64,000 nucleotides of DNA from CAYVUV01 sp964455095. Its GTDB lineage: Bacteria > Desulfobacterota > Binatia > HRBIN30 > CADEER01. Shown here piece after piece: positions 42,336 to 53,724 of the stretch. The position numbers and the translations under genes are program-made. The stretch is taken from contig CAYVUV010000328.1 in NCBI GenBank assembly GCA_964455095.1, forward strand, positions 7,036 to 71,035. Reading direction: 5' to 3'. The notes under the pieces were generated by a model that saw only the letters and a list, made by a program, of their open reading frames with translations, did not search any database and was not told the DNA's origin. Numbering within the stretch: position 1 is the first letter of the stretch; each line of letters opens with the position of its first letter.

Positions 42336-43200
42336 CGCTGGAGTGCGGTGGCAGGCCCCCCCACTCCACCAACAGAACACAGCCGCCAGCGGCGAGTGCG
42401 GGCACCCCCCCGGTGCCGCTGCGCCGCCGGCGCGGCGCGTCGAGTCCGGCGCGCGAGAGATCCGCCGGACGGTTGATGCCGTGCCAGCTGGCGACCAATC
42501 CCTGCGCCTTGTGCAGATCCTGGACGAAGTCGACCTCCGCCCAATCGTCGGCACCGACTGGCACGGCGCCGACCACTTGGCGCTCGGCCAGCGTGTTGAT
42601 CACCGACAAGTACCAGCGGCGGTGCGCTCCCGGTGACCGCGCGGCCTCGTCGAGCGCGTCGCGGAACAACGCCGCGCCGCATTCGTCGAACGCCAGCATA
42701 CCGATCGACTCGCCGTTGCCGAGGTCGCGCGGCAGGTCCTTGCCGACGCGCAGCAAGGTGCTGCCCTCGAGATAGACCTTCATGTCGTCGGCGTCGTACG
42801 CCGACTTGTGGCTGACCGCCACGCTGACCGGCGCCGGCTGCCGCGCCAGCAACGCGCCCAGCACACGCGGATGGAACAGCGTATCGCCATTCAGCAACAC
42901 GAAGGGATCGTCCATCACCTCGCGCGCCATCCAACAACTGATCAAGTTGTCGGCTTCAGCGAACAGTGGATTGTAGATCGTCTCCACGTTCACCACCGGC
43001 GACTCGGCCACGACCTCTCTGACCTTGTCCGCCCCGAACCCGACGACGACGGACACGTCGCGGATGCCGTTGGCCGCGAGCGCCTCCAGCTGCCACTCGA
43101 TCAGTGGCTTGCCGTTCACCGGTAGCAGACACTTCGGCAGCTCTGCCGTGTACGGCAACAGTCGGCGACCCTGCCCCGCGCTAAGAATGACCGTTCTCAA
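42070..43200 (-). CDS. LicC-like sugar/choline-phosphate nucleotidyltransferase with run-on tail
   Basis: Open frame of 376 codons. The first 245 residues are a clear NTP transferase of the LicC/phosphocholine-cytidylyltransferase type: VILSAGQGRRLLPYTAELPKC is split by its signature G-x-G-x2-R and PK, followed by LLNGDTLFHPRVL (metal site) and WAEVDFVQDLHKAQ at the expected domain end. The last 130 residues are Arg/Ala-rich, run through a small repeat and overlap 266 bases of the MobA-like gene, so they are probably not conserved. The start is TTG, supported by GGAGG eight bases upstream. It likely makes a CDP- or NDP-activated alcohol or sugar, perhaps the headgroup precursor for the lipid operon. 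Confidence 0.78.
   Translation of the reverse strand: MRTVILSAGQGRRLLPYTAELPKCLLPVNGKPLIEWQLEALAANGIRDVSVVVGFGADKVREVVAESPVVNVETIYNPLFAEADNLISCWMAREVMDDPFVLLNGDTLFHPRVLGALLARQPAPVSVAVSHKSAYDADDMKVYLEGSTLLRVGKDLPRDLGNGESIGMLAFDECGAALFRDALDEAARSPGAHRRWYLSVINTLAERQVVGAVPVGADDWAEVDFVQDLHKAQGLVASWHGINRPADLSRAGLDAPRRRRSGTGGVPALAAGGCVLLVEWGGLPPHSSVTALAARWRAPGRSACRRRRRPRHTGRAPPGLARRSGRRPGASPRRASGGRAGSARRRRGRGRGSCARAACAPVRSRAMPPAPGWPRG
42339..42368. repeat. short inverted repeat at the gene junction
   Basis: TGGAGTG (42339-42345) and CACTCCA (42362-42368) form a 7-base stem around CGGTGGCAGGCCCCCC. It sits just after the MobA-like stop and inside the frame of the opposite gene, next to two runs of seven C. 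It may be a terminator-like or REP-type remnant. Confidence 0.45.
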
Positions 43201-43644
43201 GATGTTCGCCTCCGCTTCATCGGTTCACTGCTTTGAACCGGGCGCTGGATAACAGAAAGGGTGCGCCGACGCGAGTCAACGCCAGCCGAGAGCGGGCTGT
43301 TCCCGCCGATGATGAAGACCTGTTCGCGTTCAGCCGAGCCCCTCATACCCGCCCGCATCCGCATCCACCTCACCTCAGCCCAGCCGTGCGGCCAACCGCT
43401 CCAGCAACATCGCGGTATCGCCCCCTCTAGCCGACCCCGGACATGCGCGTGGGGCTTTTCCCGCCCACGCAAGACAGCGCCTATCACAACTTTGAAGCGC
43501 AGACCACAGGGCGGGGCAACAAAATCCGGCGCCCCGAATTAGGGAAATTCCCTAGTCGGTTCGCGCTCGGTTTGGTTTTGCAGCGCCAGTCGCCAGCTGC
43601 TGCCGGGACAGGTTAGAAACGCAGACGGTGAAGCGCTGAATATT
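43201..43644. other. 444-base gap without a convincing gene
   Basis: I see no supported gene here. The leftward NTP-transferase ribosome site (GGAGG on the minus strand) is at its left end. AGGGAAATTCCCT at 43543-43555 is a short perfect palindrome (AGGGAA/TTCCCT around A) in a relatively AT-rich patch and might be an operator or terminator. Short open frames across the gap lack start sites and family features. Confidence 0.4.
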
Positions 43645-44445
43645 TCATAGGCCCAACAGCGCCTGGGCGACGGAATGACGCGCCGCGTTGGCCAGATCGC
43701 GGCGGGTGAGCCCACCGGGATCGAGCGGCCGGCAGAACGCCACCTCGGCCACCAGTGCTGGGGTGCGGAGCAGGCGGCGGACGGACTCGGCAATCGTCAT
43801 GTCGTCGATGAAGACCGCGGCATCGCTGCGCGCGCCGGCCGCCGTGCGGTAGCGGATGGCCACCGGCTGCACCGGCACGCCGGCATCGATCGCGGCTTGC
43901 AACAACGCCGGATAGAACCGCCCCACGGCGCGGCCGTCGGTGGTCGTACCCTCCGGAAAGGCCGCGACGACGCCACCGGCGCGCAGCGCGCCCGCCAGGG
44001 CCTGCTTGGTGTGGTACGCCGCGCGACAGCTGCCGCGCCGAATGAAGAAGGTGCCGAAGCGCGCGGCGACGGTGCCGATGATGGGCCAATCGCGCACCTC
44101 CGCCTTGGCGACGAAACGGGCCGCGCTGACGGTGTGAATGGCGTAGGTGTCGAGCCAGGAGACGTGGTTGGCGACCAGCAGCAGCGGTTGCGCGGGCGGC
44201 GGGATCTCGCCGCGCACGGTGACCTGTACGCCGAGGATGTCGAGCAGCCGCGCCGCACAGCGATGCACCAGCTTGCGCTGCCCGGCACCGCGCAGGCGCG
44301 GCGCCAGCAGCAGCGCCGCCAACCACATGGCCAGGATGTGCGCCACGCCGCGCGCCAGGCGCCACGCGCGCAGCGGCGGCGCGGTCAGCGCGTCGTCGCG
44401 CGCCGGCAGTGCGGTCTCAAGCGCCGCGGAGCAATCGGTCGACAT
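43645..44445 (-). CDS. olsA: 1-acyl-glycerol-3-phosphate-type acyltransferase (OlsA)
   Basis: PlsC-family acyltransferase of 266 residues. Seen: the HX4D motif NHVSWLDTYAI, a second block FFIRRGSCRAAYH, and FPEGTTTDGRAVGRFYPALL. One membrane segment lies near the N-terminus (ILAMWLAALLLAP). Its start lies within the end of the OlsB-like gene (29-base overlap). In ornithine-lipid synthesis OlsB adds a 3-hydroxyacyl chain to ornithine and OlsA adds the second acyl chain by O-acylation. The pairing is the main reason for the OlsA call over a phosphatidate-forming PlsC. Acts at the inner membrane. Confidence 0.8.
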   Translation of the reverse strand: MSTDCSAALETALPARDDALTAPPLRAWRLARGVAHILAMWLAALLLAPRLRGAGQRKLVHRCAARLLDILGVQVTVRGEIPPPAQPLLLVANHVSWLDTYAIHTVSAARFVAKAEVRDWPIIGTVAARFGTFFIRRGSCRAAYHTKQALAGALRAGGVVAAFPEGTTTDGRAVGRFYPALLQAAIDAGVPVQPVAIRYRTAAGARSDAAVFIDDMTIAESVRRLLRTPALVAEVAFCRPLDPGGLTRRDLANAARHSVAQALLGL

Positions 44446-45178
44446 AACGCGGATTCATTCCCTCGATCGGCAGGATCACCAGCAGGTCGGCGGTCTTGAA
44501 ATCGCTGTCCCACGCCGGGTCGCCGCACACCCGCGCCCCGAGCCGCAGATAGCCCTTGAGGAGCGGCGGCACCGGGGCATCGGGAATGTCCTGCCACCCC
44601 TCGAGCGCGAAGGCGCGGCGCGGAAAGACGCGCCACTCTGGCGCAGCCAGAAAGCGCTGCAACAGCCGGCGACAGACACTGGCGGCGATATGCCCGCCGT
44701 CGCGAGTTTCGACGCTCGCACAGCCGATCGCGTGGGTGAAGCCGCCGCGCAGAATGTAGCGGAAGAGCCCCGACCACAGGAGTGAAATGGCCAGGCCGCT
44801 GCGGTAGTCCGGATGCACGCAGCCGCGGCCGATCTCGACCACGTGCTCGCCCAGCGCCGTCAGTCGGCCGATGTCGAACTCGCCGGCGCAGTAGAACCCA
44901 CCGGTGAGCTGCGCGCGCACGGCAGGCAGCATGCGGTACGTGCCGACCACGCGCCGCGTCGCCGTCTCGCGCACCAGCAGATGATCGCAGAAGTCGTCGA
45001 ACCGGTCGCTGTCGAGGCCGGGCGTCGCACCGCTCAGCCGCGCCCCCATCTCGCCGGCGAACACTTCGTAGCGCAGCCGCTGCACCGCCAGCACATCGGC
45101 CGCGCTCTGCGCCAGCTCGACCGACAGCGCGGGTTGCCCGCACTCGCGGGCCAGTTCCGCTATCGGGGTCTTCTCCAT
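44417..45178 (-). CDS. olsB: ornithine Nalpha-acyltransferase (OlsB)
   Basis: GNAT-type acyltransferase of 253 residues that uses a 3-hydroxyacyl-ACP. Family stretches are clear: LRYEVFAGEMGA near residue 35, FDDFCDHLLVRE, VVGTYRMLP, EIGRGCVHPDYRSG and LPPLLKGYLRLGARVCGDPAWDSDF near the end (PPLLKGYLRLGA). OlsB makes lyso-ornithine lipid in the cytoplasm at the membrane. The internal ATG at 45178 starts the conserved part. It overlaps olsA by 29 bases, forming a two-gene operon for a phosphorus-free membrane lipid. Confidence 0.88.
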   Translation of the reverse strand: MEKTPIAELARECGQPALSVELAQSAADVLAVQRLRYEVFAGEMGARLSGATPGLDSDRFDDFCDHLLVRETATRRVVGTYRMLPAVRAQLTGGFYCAGEFDIGRLTALGEHVVEIGRGCVHPDYRSGLAISLLWSGLFRYILRGGFTHAIGCASVETRDGGHIAASVCRRLLQRFLAAPEWRVFPRRAFALEGWQDIPDAPVPPLLKGYLRLGARVCGDPAWDSDFKTADLLVILPIEGMNPRYVDRLLRGA

Positions 45179-45248
45179 GCCTCCCGATCGTAACCGCCCG
45201 ATGTTACGAGCGGGTGATCGGGGGATGAAGGATTCGCGAAATTCGTGC

Positions 45249-45312
45249 CCCCTCCGCCTCGGCCTCTGCCTGATTTCCTGAGAGGCTGAGGCAGAGGCTG
45301 CGGCTGAGGCAC
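45249..45312. repeat. GAGGCA/GAGGCT hexamer palindrome
   Basis: The left arm CCTCCGCCTCGGCCTCTGCC (45251-45270) and the right arm AGAGGCTGAGGCAGAGGCTG with CGGCTGAGGCAC (45281-45312) are inverted copies with a six-base period around TGATTTCCTG. The pair sits between olsB and the SCP2 gene, whose stop it nearly touches. Confidence 0.6.
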
Positions 45313-45318
45313 AGGTAG

Positions 45319-45918
45319 TCACATCATCAGCGCCATGCCGATTTGCATCGCCAGGCCGGCGTCGCCTTCCATGCGCACCTGGCCCTGCATGAAGGCCATC
45401 TGCGGGTTGAGCTCGCCGCGCTGGAGCTTCTCGGCGACGTCGGCGGCGACCGTGATGGTGGTCTGCGGCGCGCTCGGGCGGGCGACCTCGCCGAAGTAGG
45501 TGGTGACCGTCCAGTCGCCGTCGGCGAGGCCGGTCAGCACGAAGCGCACGACGCCCTTGATCGCCCGCACGCGCTGGATGCGGCTCTGCCCGAGCGGGCG
45601 CTCGCCGGCGGGTCCGCCGAGCAATCCACTGCTCACCGTCCCATCGGCGAAACGCCGCCAGTCGGGCTCGCTGAGCACCACCGCCATGAACGGGGCGTCG
45701 AGCGGGACGTCTTCCACCAGCATGCGGCCGTCGGCGAGGTTGAGGTACGCCGCGCCGACCCCGTCGACTTCGAAGTGCACGGAGCCGCGCGCCGCGCGCA
45801 GGTCGGCGACCTCGCGCTGCAACGCCTCCAGCCGCTTCTGCAAATCGCCGGTGACCTGCTCGAAGCGCGACGCCACGCGCGCGCGCAGCTGCTCGGCCAC
45901 TGGGTTGTCGTTTGCCAT
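45319..45918 (-). CDS. SCP2 sterol-carrier-like lipid-binding protein
   Basis: Protein of 199 residues. An N-terminal coiled-coil-like stretch (QVTGDLQKRLEALQREVADLRAARG is spread over residues 21-45) precedes an SCP2-type domain ending TITVAADVAEKLQRGEL, NPQMAFMQGQVRMEGD and GLAMQIGMAL. SCP2 domains bind lipids in a hydrophobic tunnel. GGAGGAAG lies seven bases before the ATG. It is 40 bases downstream of rel on the same strand. A link to the lipid island is possible but unproven. Confidence 0.8.
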   Translation of the reverse strand: MANDNPVAEQLRARVASRFEQVTGDLQKRLEALQREVADLRAARGSVHFEVDGVGAAYLNLADGRMLVEDVPLDAPFMAVVLSEPDWRRFADGTVSSGLLGGPAGERPLGQSRIQRVRAIKGVVRFVLTGLADGDWTVTTYFGEVARPSAPQTTITVAADVAEKLQRGELNPQMAFMQGQVRMEGDAGLAMQIGMALMM

Positions 45919-45958
45919 CGTCTTCCTCCGCTTCGTACGCCGCTGCCGGGCCCGACGA

Positions 45959-48102
<2,144 letters not shown>

Positions 48103-48106
<4 letters not shown>

Positions 48107-48654
48107 GCCGGCCGCTCGGCGCCGCCGAACGACGCCCGCGCCCGCGCCACCAGCTGCTCGACCAGCCCTTCGGGGGTCTGGTCGTCGGTCGCCAGCACGA
48201 GGTCGTACACACTCGTGTCGGCCAGATCGTAGCCGTAGATCTGACGGTAGCGCCGCGCATCGGAGCGGTGGCGATCCTCGTTGACCTGCAGCACGTGGCG
48301 CCAATCGCCGTCCTCGCGCTCCGCCACGCGGCGCGCCCGCACCTCGTCGCCGGCAGTGAGCCAGACCTTCAGCGCCGGCAGCCCGGCCTCGGCGGCGAGG
48401 AAGCCCGCCAGACGGCCTTCGAGCACGACGTCGCCCTGGCGCGCCCGCGCGGCCATGGCGGCATCGAGGGCGCGGTCGATGGTGTGATCGCCCTCGCAGA
48501 GCTTGTTGAAGGCCTCGAGCGTCAGCCCGCGCTGCTTGGCTTCCTGACGGTACAGATCGCCGGCATAGACGTGCGGCACGCCGAGCCGCCGCGCCAACTG
48601 CCTGGCCACCGTCGTCTTGCCACTGCCGGGCTCGCCGGAGATCGTGATCAACAT
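48103..48654 (-). CDS. cytidylate-kinase-like P-loop kinase
   Basis: Protein of 183 residues with an N-terminal P-loop, ITISGEPGSGKTTVAR, and VYAGDLYRQEAK, VLEGRLAGFLA and RRVAEREDGD motifs found in the cytidylate-kinase-like family (archaeal-type Cmk and relatives). It probably phosphorylates CMP/dCMP or a related nucleotide; the CMP specificity is not proven. A CMP kinase would help recycle CMP released by CDP-alcohol enzymes. The ATG is at 48654; residues before it are low-complexity. Its stop overlaps rel by four bases. Confidence 0.8.
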
Positions 48655-48754
48655 GCCGGCATTGTAGCGAACGGGTGGCGGTGGGGACAATGCGCGCCGG
48701 TCGGGTGGCGCGCGGGCGGGCAGTCGTGCTGAGGTGCGCGGGAGGGCGGGAGCG

Positions 48755-48917
48755 ATGGCGGACCTGATACCGGGAATCGACATGTGGGCGCCGATCGTGC
48801 CGGCGCGCGAGATCATGGCCCATACAGCGGACGAGTTTCGCGCCTGCCGATCGAGCCGGCGGTGATGGAGAAGTGGCTGTGGCGGAACGCGCGCGGGTGC
48901 TGGGCGTAACCGACTGA
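48755..48917 (+). pseudogene. amidohydrolase remnant (head joined to tail)
   Basis: The 313-base gap holds a short frame, MADLIPGIDMWAPIVPAREI, which resembles the first residues of amidohydrolase-2 family proteins, and then, shifted by one frame, LPIEPAVMEKWLWRNA with ARVLGVTD and a stop, which resembles the C-terminal end of the same family (typically FLWRNAARVFGL). The middle of the gene (about 300 codons) is missing and two frame changes separate the pieces. It looks like an internal deletion. The match is by eye on short stretches. Confidence 0.5.
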
Positions 48918-48967
48918 GGTGCGGAAGCGAGCCAGCGGCGCCGAGGCCGCTGGCTCGCGCTCCGATC

Positions 48968-50845
48968 CTAGAAGTAGTCGGGCGGCTCGTCGGTGCCGCC
49001 GCTCTGCTCGTCGCGGCTGGCGATCCACTTGCCGGTGATCATGTCCTTGTAGCCCATGCCCGGACCGACCATCGGGTAGACGTGCGCGTTCTGATCGACC
49101 ATGACTTCGAGGAACGCCGGGCCGGAGAAGCGCACGAACTCCTCGAGGCTGGGCCGCACGTCGCCGAGGACTGTCACCCGCTTGGCAAAGCCAAAACCAT
49201 CCGCCTCGACGGCCTTGATGAAGTCCTTCTTGTGCAGCGTCTTGTCGGTTCCCGAGTAGCGGTTGGCGTAGAAGAGGTCCTGCCACTGCCGCACCATGCC
49301 GTCGCCGAGGTTGTTGAGCAGCAGCACCTTGACCGGGATGTCGTACGTCGTCAGGGTCTCGAGTTCGCCGAGGTTCATGCGGATGCTGCCGTCGCCATCG
49401 ACGTCGATGACCAGCTTGCCGGGGTTGGCGACCTGCGCGCCGATCGCCGCGGGCAGGCCGAAGCCCATCGTCCCCATGCTGCCCGAGGTGAGAAACGAGC
49501 GCGCATGGGCGAAGTCCAGGTACTGCGCCGCCCACATCTGGTGCTGGCCGACGCCGGTGGTGACGATGCACTCGCCGCGCGTGATCTCGTTCAGCGTCGC
49601 CAGCACGTACTCCGAGCGGATCTGCCCCGACTCGCGATCGTAGTTGAGCGCGTGGCGGGCCTTGAGATCCTGCACGTGCGCGCGCCAGCGACTGAAGTCC
49701 TTCTTGAACCCCGTCCCCGCGTCGAGCAACTGTTGCAGCCCGCGCTTGGCGTCGCAGACATAGGCCCAGTCGACATGCTTGACCTTGGAGATCTCCGACG
49801 CGTCGACGTCGAGGTGCGCGATCTTGGCGCCGGGGGCGAATTCCTTGACCTTGCCGGCGACGCGGTCGTCGAAGCGCGAGCCGATGGCGAACAGGAAGTC
49901 GCAATCCTCGACCGCGTAGTTCGCGTAAGCCGTGCCGTGCATGCCGAGCATGTGCAGCGACAGCTCGCTGGTGGTGTCGAAGGCGCCGATGCCCATCAGC
50001 GTCGTGACCACCGGAATGCCGAGCCGCGACGCGAAGGCGCGCAGCTCGCCGGCGGCGTTGCTGTTGTTGACGCCACCGCCGACGTAGAGCAACGGCCGCT
50101 CGCAGGCGGCGAGCAGGCGATAGAAGCCTTCGGTGTCGGCCGGCGACATCGTCACCTGGTTGAGCGTGTGCAGCCGCTCTTCGTAGCCGCGCAGCGGCAG
50201 CAGACCCTCGCCGCGGAAGACGCCCTGCGCGAGCTGGACGTCCTTCGGCACGTCGATGACGACCGGGCCCGGACGGCCGCTGCGCGCGATGTCGAAGGCG
50301 CTGCGGATCGTCGCTTCGATCTTGGTCTCGTCGGTGAGCAGAAAGACGTGCTTGGCGCAGGAGGCCATGATGTTGAAGATCGGCGCTTCCTGGAAGGCGT
50401 CCGTCCCCATCGCCGCGCGCGGCACCTGGCCGCAGATCAGCACCACCGGCACCGAATCGGCCTGGCAGTCGCGGATGGGGGTCACCGTGTTGGTGGCGCC
50501 GGGCCCCGAGGTGACCAGGAAGACGCCGACGCGCCCGGTCGAACGGGCGTAGCCCGCGGCCATGAATCCGGCGCCCTGCTCGGTGGCGGGCACGATCAGC
50601 CGGATCTCCTCGGACTTCGGATGGCTCTCGTTGTAGCGGAATACCGCGTCGTAGGTCGGCAGAATGGCGCCGCCGCTGTAACCGAAGATGGTGTCGACCC
50701 CCTCGTCGGCCAGCACCTGGAGAATCATCTCCGCGCCGGTCATCGTCGTGCCCGCCAGTGGATGCGGGGCTTTGGGCGCCGCCGCGGGCTCAGCCTCGGC
50801 GCGACCCGCCTGGCCGCCTCGAACCGGTTTCAACACAGTCGTCAT
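48968..50845 (-). CDS. ilvB: acetolactate synthase large subunit
   Basis: ThDP enzyme of 625 residues matching acetohydroxyacid synthase catalytic subunits. Seen: the catalytic Glu region VPATEQGAGFMAAGYAR, the FAD-domain part RFDDRVAGKVKEF, and the ThDP/Mg motif DVDGDGSIRMN...LLLNNLGDG (in two blocks near residue 480). It makes acetolactate or acetohydroxybutyrate for branched-chain amino acids. An extra 35 residues (AEPAAAPKAPHPLAG) precede MTGAEMILQVL. No ilvN/ilvH regulatory subunit and no ilvC are adjacent in view, which is unusual. Confidence 0.94.
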   Translation of the reverse strand: MTTVLKPVRGGQAGRAEAEPAAAPKAPHPLAGTTMTGAEMILQVLADEGVDTIFGYSGGAILPTYDAVFRYNESHPKSEEIRLIVPATEQGAGFMAAGYARSTGRVGVFLVTSGPGATNTVTPIRDCQADSVPVVLICGQVPRAAMGTDAFQEAPIFNIMASCAKHVFLLTDETKIEATIRSAFDIARSGRPGPVVIDVPKDVQLAQGVFRGEGLLPLRGYEERLHTLNQVTMSPADTEGFYRLLAACERPLLYVGGGVNNSNAAGELRAFASRLGIPVVTTLMGIGAFDTTSELSLHMLGMHGTAYANYAVEDCDFLFAIGSRFDDRVAGKVKEFAPGAKIAHLDVDASEISKVKHVDWAYVCDAKRGLQQLLDAGTGFKKDFSRWRAHVQDLKARHALNYDRESGQIRSEYVLATLNEITRGECIVTTGVGQHQMWAAQYLDFAHARSFLTSGSMGTMGFGLPAAIGAQVANPGKLVIDVDGDGSIRMNLGELETLTTYDIPVKVLLLNNLGDGMVRQWQDLFYANRYSGTDKTLHKKDFIKAVEADGFGFAKRVTVLGDVRPSLEEFVRFSGPAFLEVMVDQNAHVYPMVGPGMGYKDMITGKWIASRDEQSGGTDEPPDYF

Positions 50846-50970
50846 CCGCCGCTCCTTAAAGTTCCTTGAAGTCCAACCAATCTAGCTTGGAATCGCATAC
50901 TACCACAACCTTTCCGGCGGCGGACCTCACCCTTTCCACGAATGAAGACCCTCAAGTCCACGCCGTCACG

Positions 50971-51744
<774 letters not shown>

Positions 51745-51833
51745 GCCCGCACGCTACCAAAGACACCGCGCGGGGTCACACGGCTTGCCAGGTCGCCGCC
51801 GAGCCGGTAGCCATGCGGCATGAGAGCTGCGGC

Positions 51834-52697
51834 ATGAGCGCCCCGGCGGCGGACCTGACGGGCAAAACCGCCATGGTCACCGGGGCCAGCTCGGGCATCG
51901 GGCGCATCACCGCGCGCGAGCTGGCGCGCCGCGGTGCGGCGGTGTTTCTCGTCTGCCGCGACCCCCGACGCGGCGAGGAGACCGCCGCCGCCATCCGCGC
52001 CGAGAGCCCGGGCGCGACCGCACACGTGTTGCTGGCCGACCTCGCCGTGCAAGCCGAGATCCGCCGCCTCGCCGACGCGTTCCTCGCCACCGGTGCGCCG
52101 CTGCACCTGCTGGTCAACAACGCGGGCGTCGTCAACCTGCACCATTCGCTGACCGCCGACGGCATCGAGACGGTCTTTGCCGTCAACCACCTCGCCTACT
52201 TCCTGCTCACCCTCCTGTTGCTCGAGCGCCTGAAGGCCAGCGCCCCGGCGCGCATCGTCAACGTCGCCTCCGAAGCGCACAAGTTGAGCGGCATCGACTT
52301 CGACGACCTCGGCGGTGCGCGCCGCTACCGCGCCATGCGCATCTACGGCCAATCGAAGCTCGCCAACCTGCTCTTCACCCGCGAGCTGGCGCGCCGTCTC
52401 GACGGCACCGGCGTCACCGTCAACGCCGTGCATCCGGGCGCGGTGGCCACTGGCCTTGGCAAGAACAACGGCGCCTGGGCACAACGCCTGATCGGCTTGT
52501 TGCGCCCGTTCTTCCGCACGCCGGAGCAAGGCGCGGCGACCTCGCTGCACGTCGCCACCTCGCCTGCCGTCGCCGGCGTGAGCGGCAAGTACTTCCGCAA
52601 CGGGCGCGAGGCCCGCCCGGCGCGCACGGCGCTCGATGATGCGGTCGCGCGCCGGCTGTGGCAGGTGAGCGCCGCGATGACGGGCGTCGACGCATGA
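51834..52697 (+). CDS. SDR family protein, retinol-dehydrogenase-like
   Basis: SDR of 287 residues resembling retinol dehydrogenase / WW-domain-oxidoreductase-like bacterial members: TGASSGIGRITARELARRG, LVCRDPRRGEET (NADP-type Arg), LADLAVQAEIR, NNAGVVN, NVASEAHKL, YGQSKLANLLF (Tyr-x3-Lys) and TVNAVHPGAVAT. It should reduce or oxidise a hydrophobic carbonyl or alcohol. I chose the ATG at 51834; an in-frame ATG at 51813 is possible. The stop overlaps the aldo-keto reductase start (ATGA). Confidence 0.88.
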   Translation: MSAPAADLTGKTAMVTGASSGIGRITARELARRGAAVFLVCRDPRRGEETAAAIRAESPGATAHVLLADLAVQAEIRRLADAFLATGAPLHLLVNNAGVVNLHHSLTADGIETVFAVNHLAYFLLTLLLLERLKASAPARIVNVASEAHKLSGIDFDDLGGARRYRAMRIYGQSKLANLLFTRELARRLDGTGVTVNAVHPGAVATGLGKNNGAWAQRLIGLLRPFFRTPEQGAATSLHVATSPAVAGVSGKYFRNGREARPARTALDDAVARRLWQVSAAMTGVDA

Positions 52698-53704
52698 GCG
52701 CTGCCGCGCGCGTGCCGCTGACCGCGCTCGGCCGTTCCGGCCTGGCCGTCTCGCGCCTCGGCCTCGGCCTCGCGGCCCTGGGGCGGCCCGGCTACATCAA
52801 CATCGGCCACGCGGCCGATCTCGAACACGACTACGACGTCGAGGCGATGCGGCAGCGCGCGCACGCGGTACTCGATGCGGCCTGGGCCGCCGGCGTGCGC
52901 TACTTCGACACGGCGCGCTCGTACGGCGCCGGCGAGGAGTTTCTCGCCGGCTGGCTGACGGCGCGCGGCGTGGCGCCGGATGCCGTCGCGGTGGGCTCGA
53001 AGTGGGGCTACACGTACACGGCCGGCTGGCGCACCGAGGCCGCGCACCACGAGGTGAAGGATCACTCGTTGCCGGTGTTGACGCGCCAGCTCGCCGAGAG
53101 CCGCGCCCTGCTGGGCGCGCACCTCGATCTCTACCAGATTCACTCGGTCACGCCCGACAGCGGCGTGCTGCGCGACCGCGCCGTGCTCGACGCGTTGGCG
53201 CGCCTGCGCGCCGAGGGCGTGCGCATCGGCCTGACGCTCAGCGGCCCGCGCCAGGGCGAGACGCTGCGCCTGGCCCTCGCGGCCACGGCGGCCGCGCCCG
53301 TCTTCGACGCCGTGCAGGTCACCTGGAATCTGCTCGAGACCTCGGCCGCGCCGGCACTCGTTGAAGCGCGGGCCGCCGGACTCGGCATCATCGTCAAGGA
53401 AGGGCTCGCCAACGGCCGCTTGACGACGCGCAATACGTCCGCCGATTTCGCCGCGCCGCGCCGCGTGCTCGACGCCGTGGCGGCGCGTCTCCACACCAGC
53501 GTCGATGCGCTCGCCCTGGCGGCCGTGCTGGCGCAGCCCTGGGCCGATGTGGTGCTGAGCGGCGCCGCCACCAGCGAGCAACTGAAGTCCAATCTCGGCG
53601 CGCTCGCGGTGGCGTGGGACACCGGCGCCTCGGTCGAGCTCGCGGCGCTGGCCGAGACGCCCGAGCAGTACTGGTCGACACGCAGCACCCTGCACTGGAA
53701 CTGA
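52694..53704 (+). CDS. aldo/keto reductase
   Basis: TIM-barrel oxidoreductase of 336 residues. The catalytic set is seen as Asp and Tyr in YFDTARSYGAGEE, Lys in GSKWGY and His in YQIHSV. It resembles the L-galactose/D-threo-aldose dehydrogenase-like branch by overall layout. NADP binding near the C-terminus is degenerate (SGAATSEQLKSN). The start overlaps the SDR stop by four bases, so the two are translationally coupled. The substrate is unknown. Confidence 0.88.
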   Translation: MSAAARVPLTALGRSGLAVSRLGLGLAALGRPGYINIGHAADLEHDYDVEAMRQRAHAVLDAAWAAGVRYFDTARSYGAGEEFLAGWLTARGVAPDAVAVGSKWGYTYTAGWRTEAAHHEVKDHSLPVLTRQLAESRALLGAHLDLYQIHSVTPDSGVLRDRAVLDALARLRAEGVRIGLTLSGPRQGETLRLALAATAAAPVFDAVQVTWNLLETSAAPALVEARAAGLGIIVKEGLANGRLTTRNTSADFAAPRRVLDAVAARLHTSVDALALAAVLAQPWADVVLSGAATSEQLKSNLGALAVAWDTGASVELAALAETPEQYWSTRSTLHWN

Positions 53705-53724
53705 CGGCGACGGCGCGGACGACA

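Noticed and set aside
43197..43542. Small open frames of 60-96 codons in the 444-base gap
   Set aside because: No ribosome sites, no conserved motifs and atypical composition; I treat the gap as non-coding.
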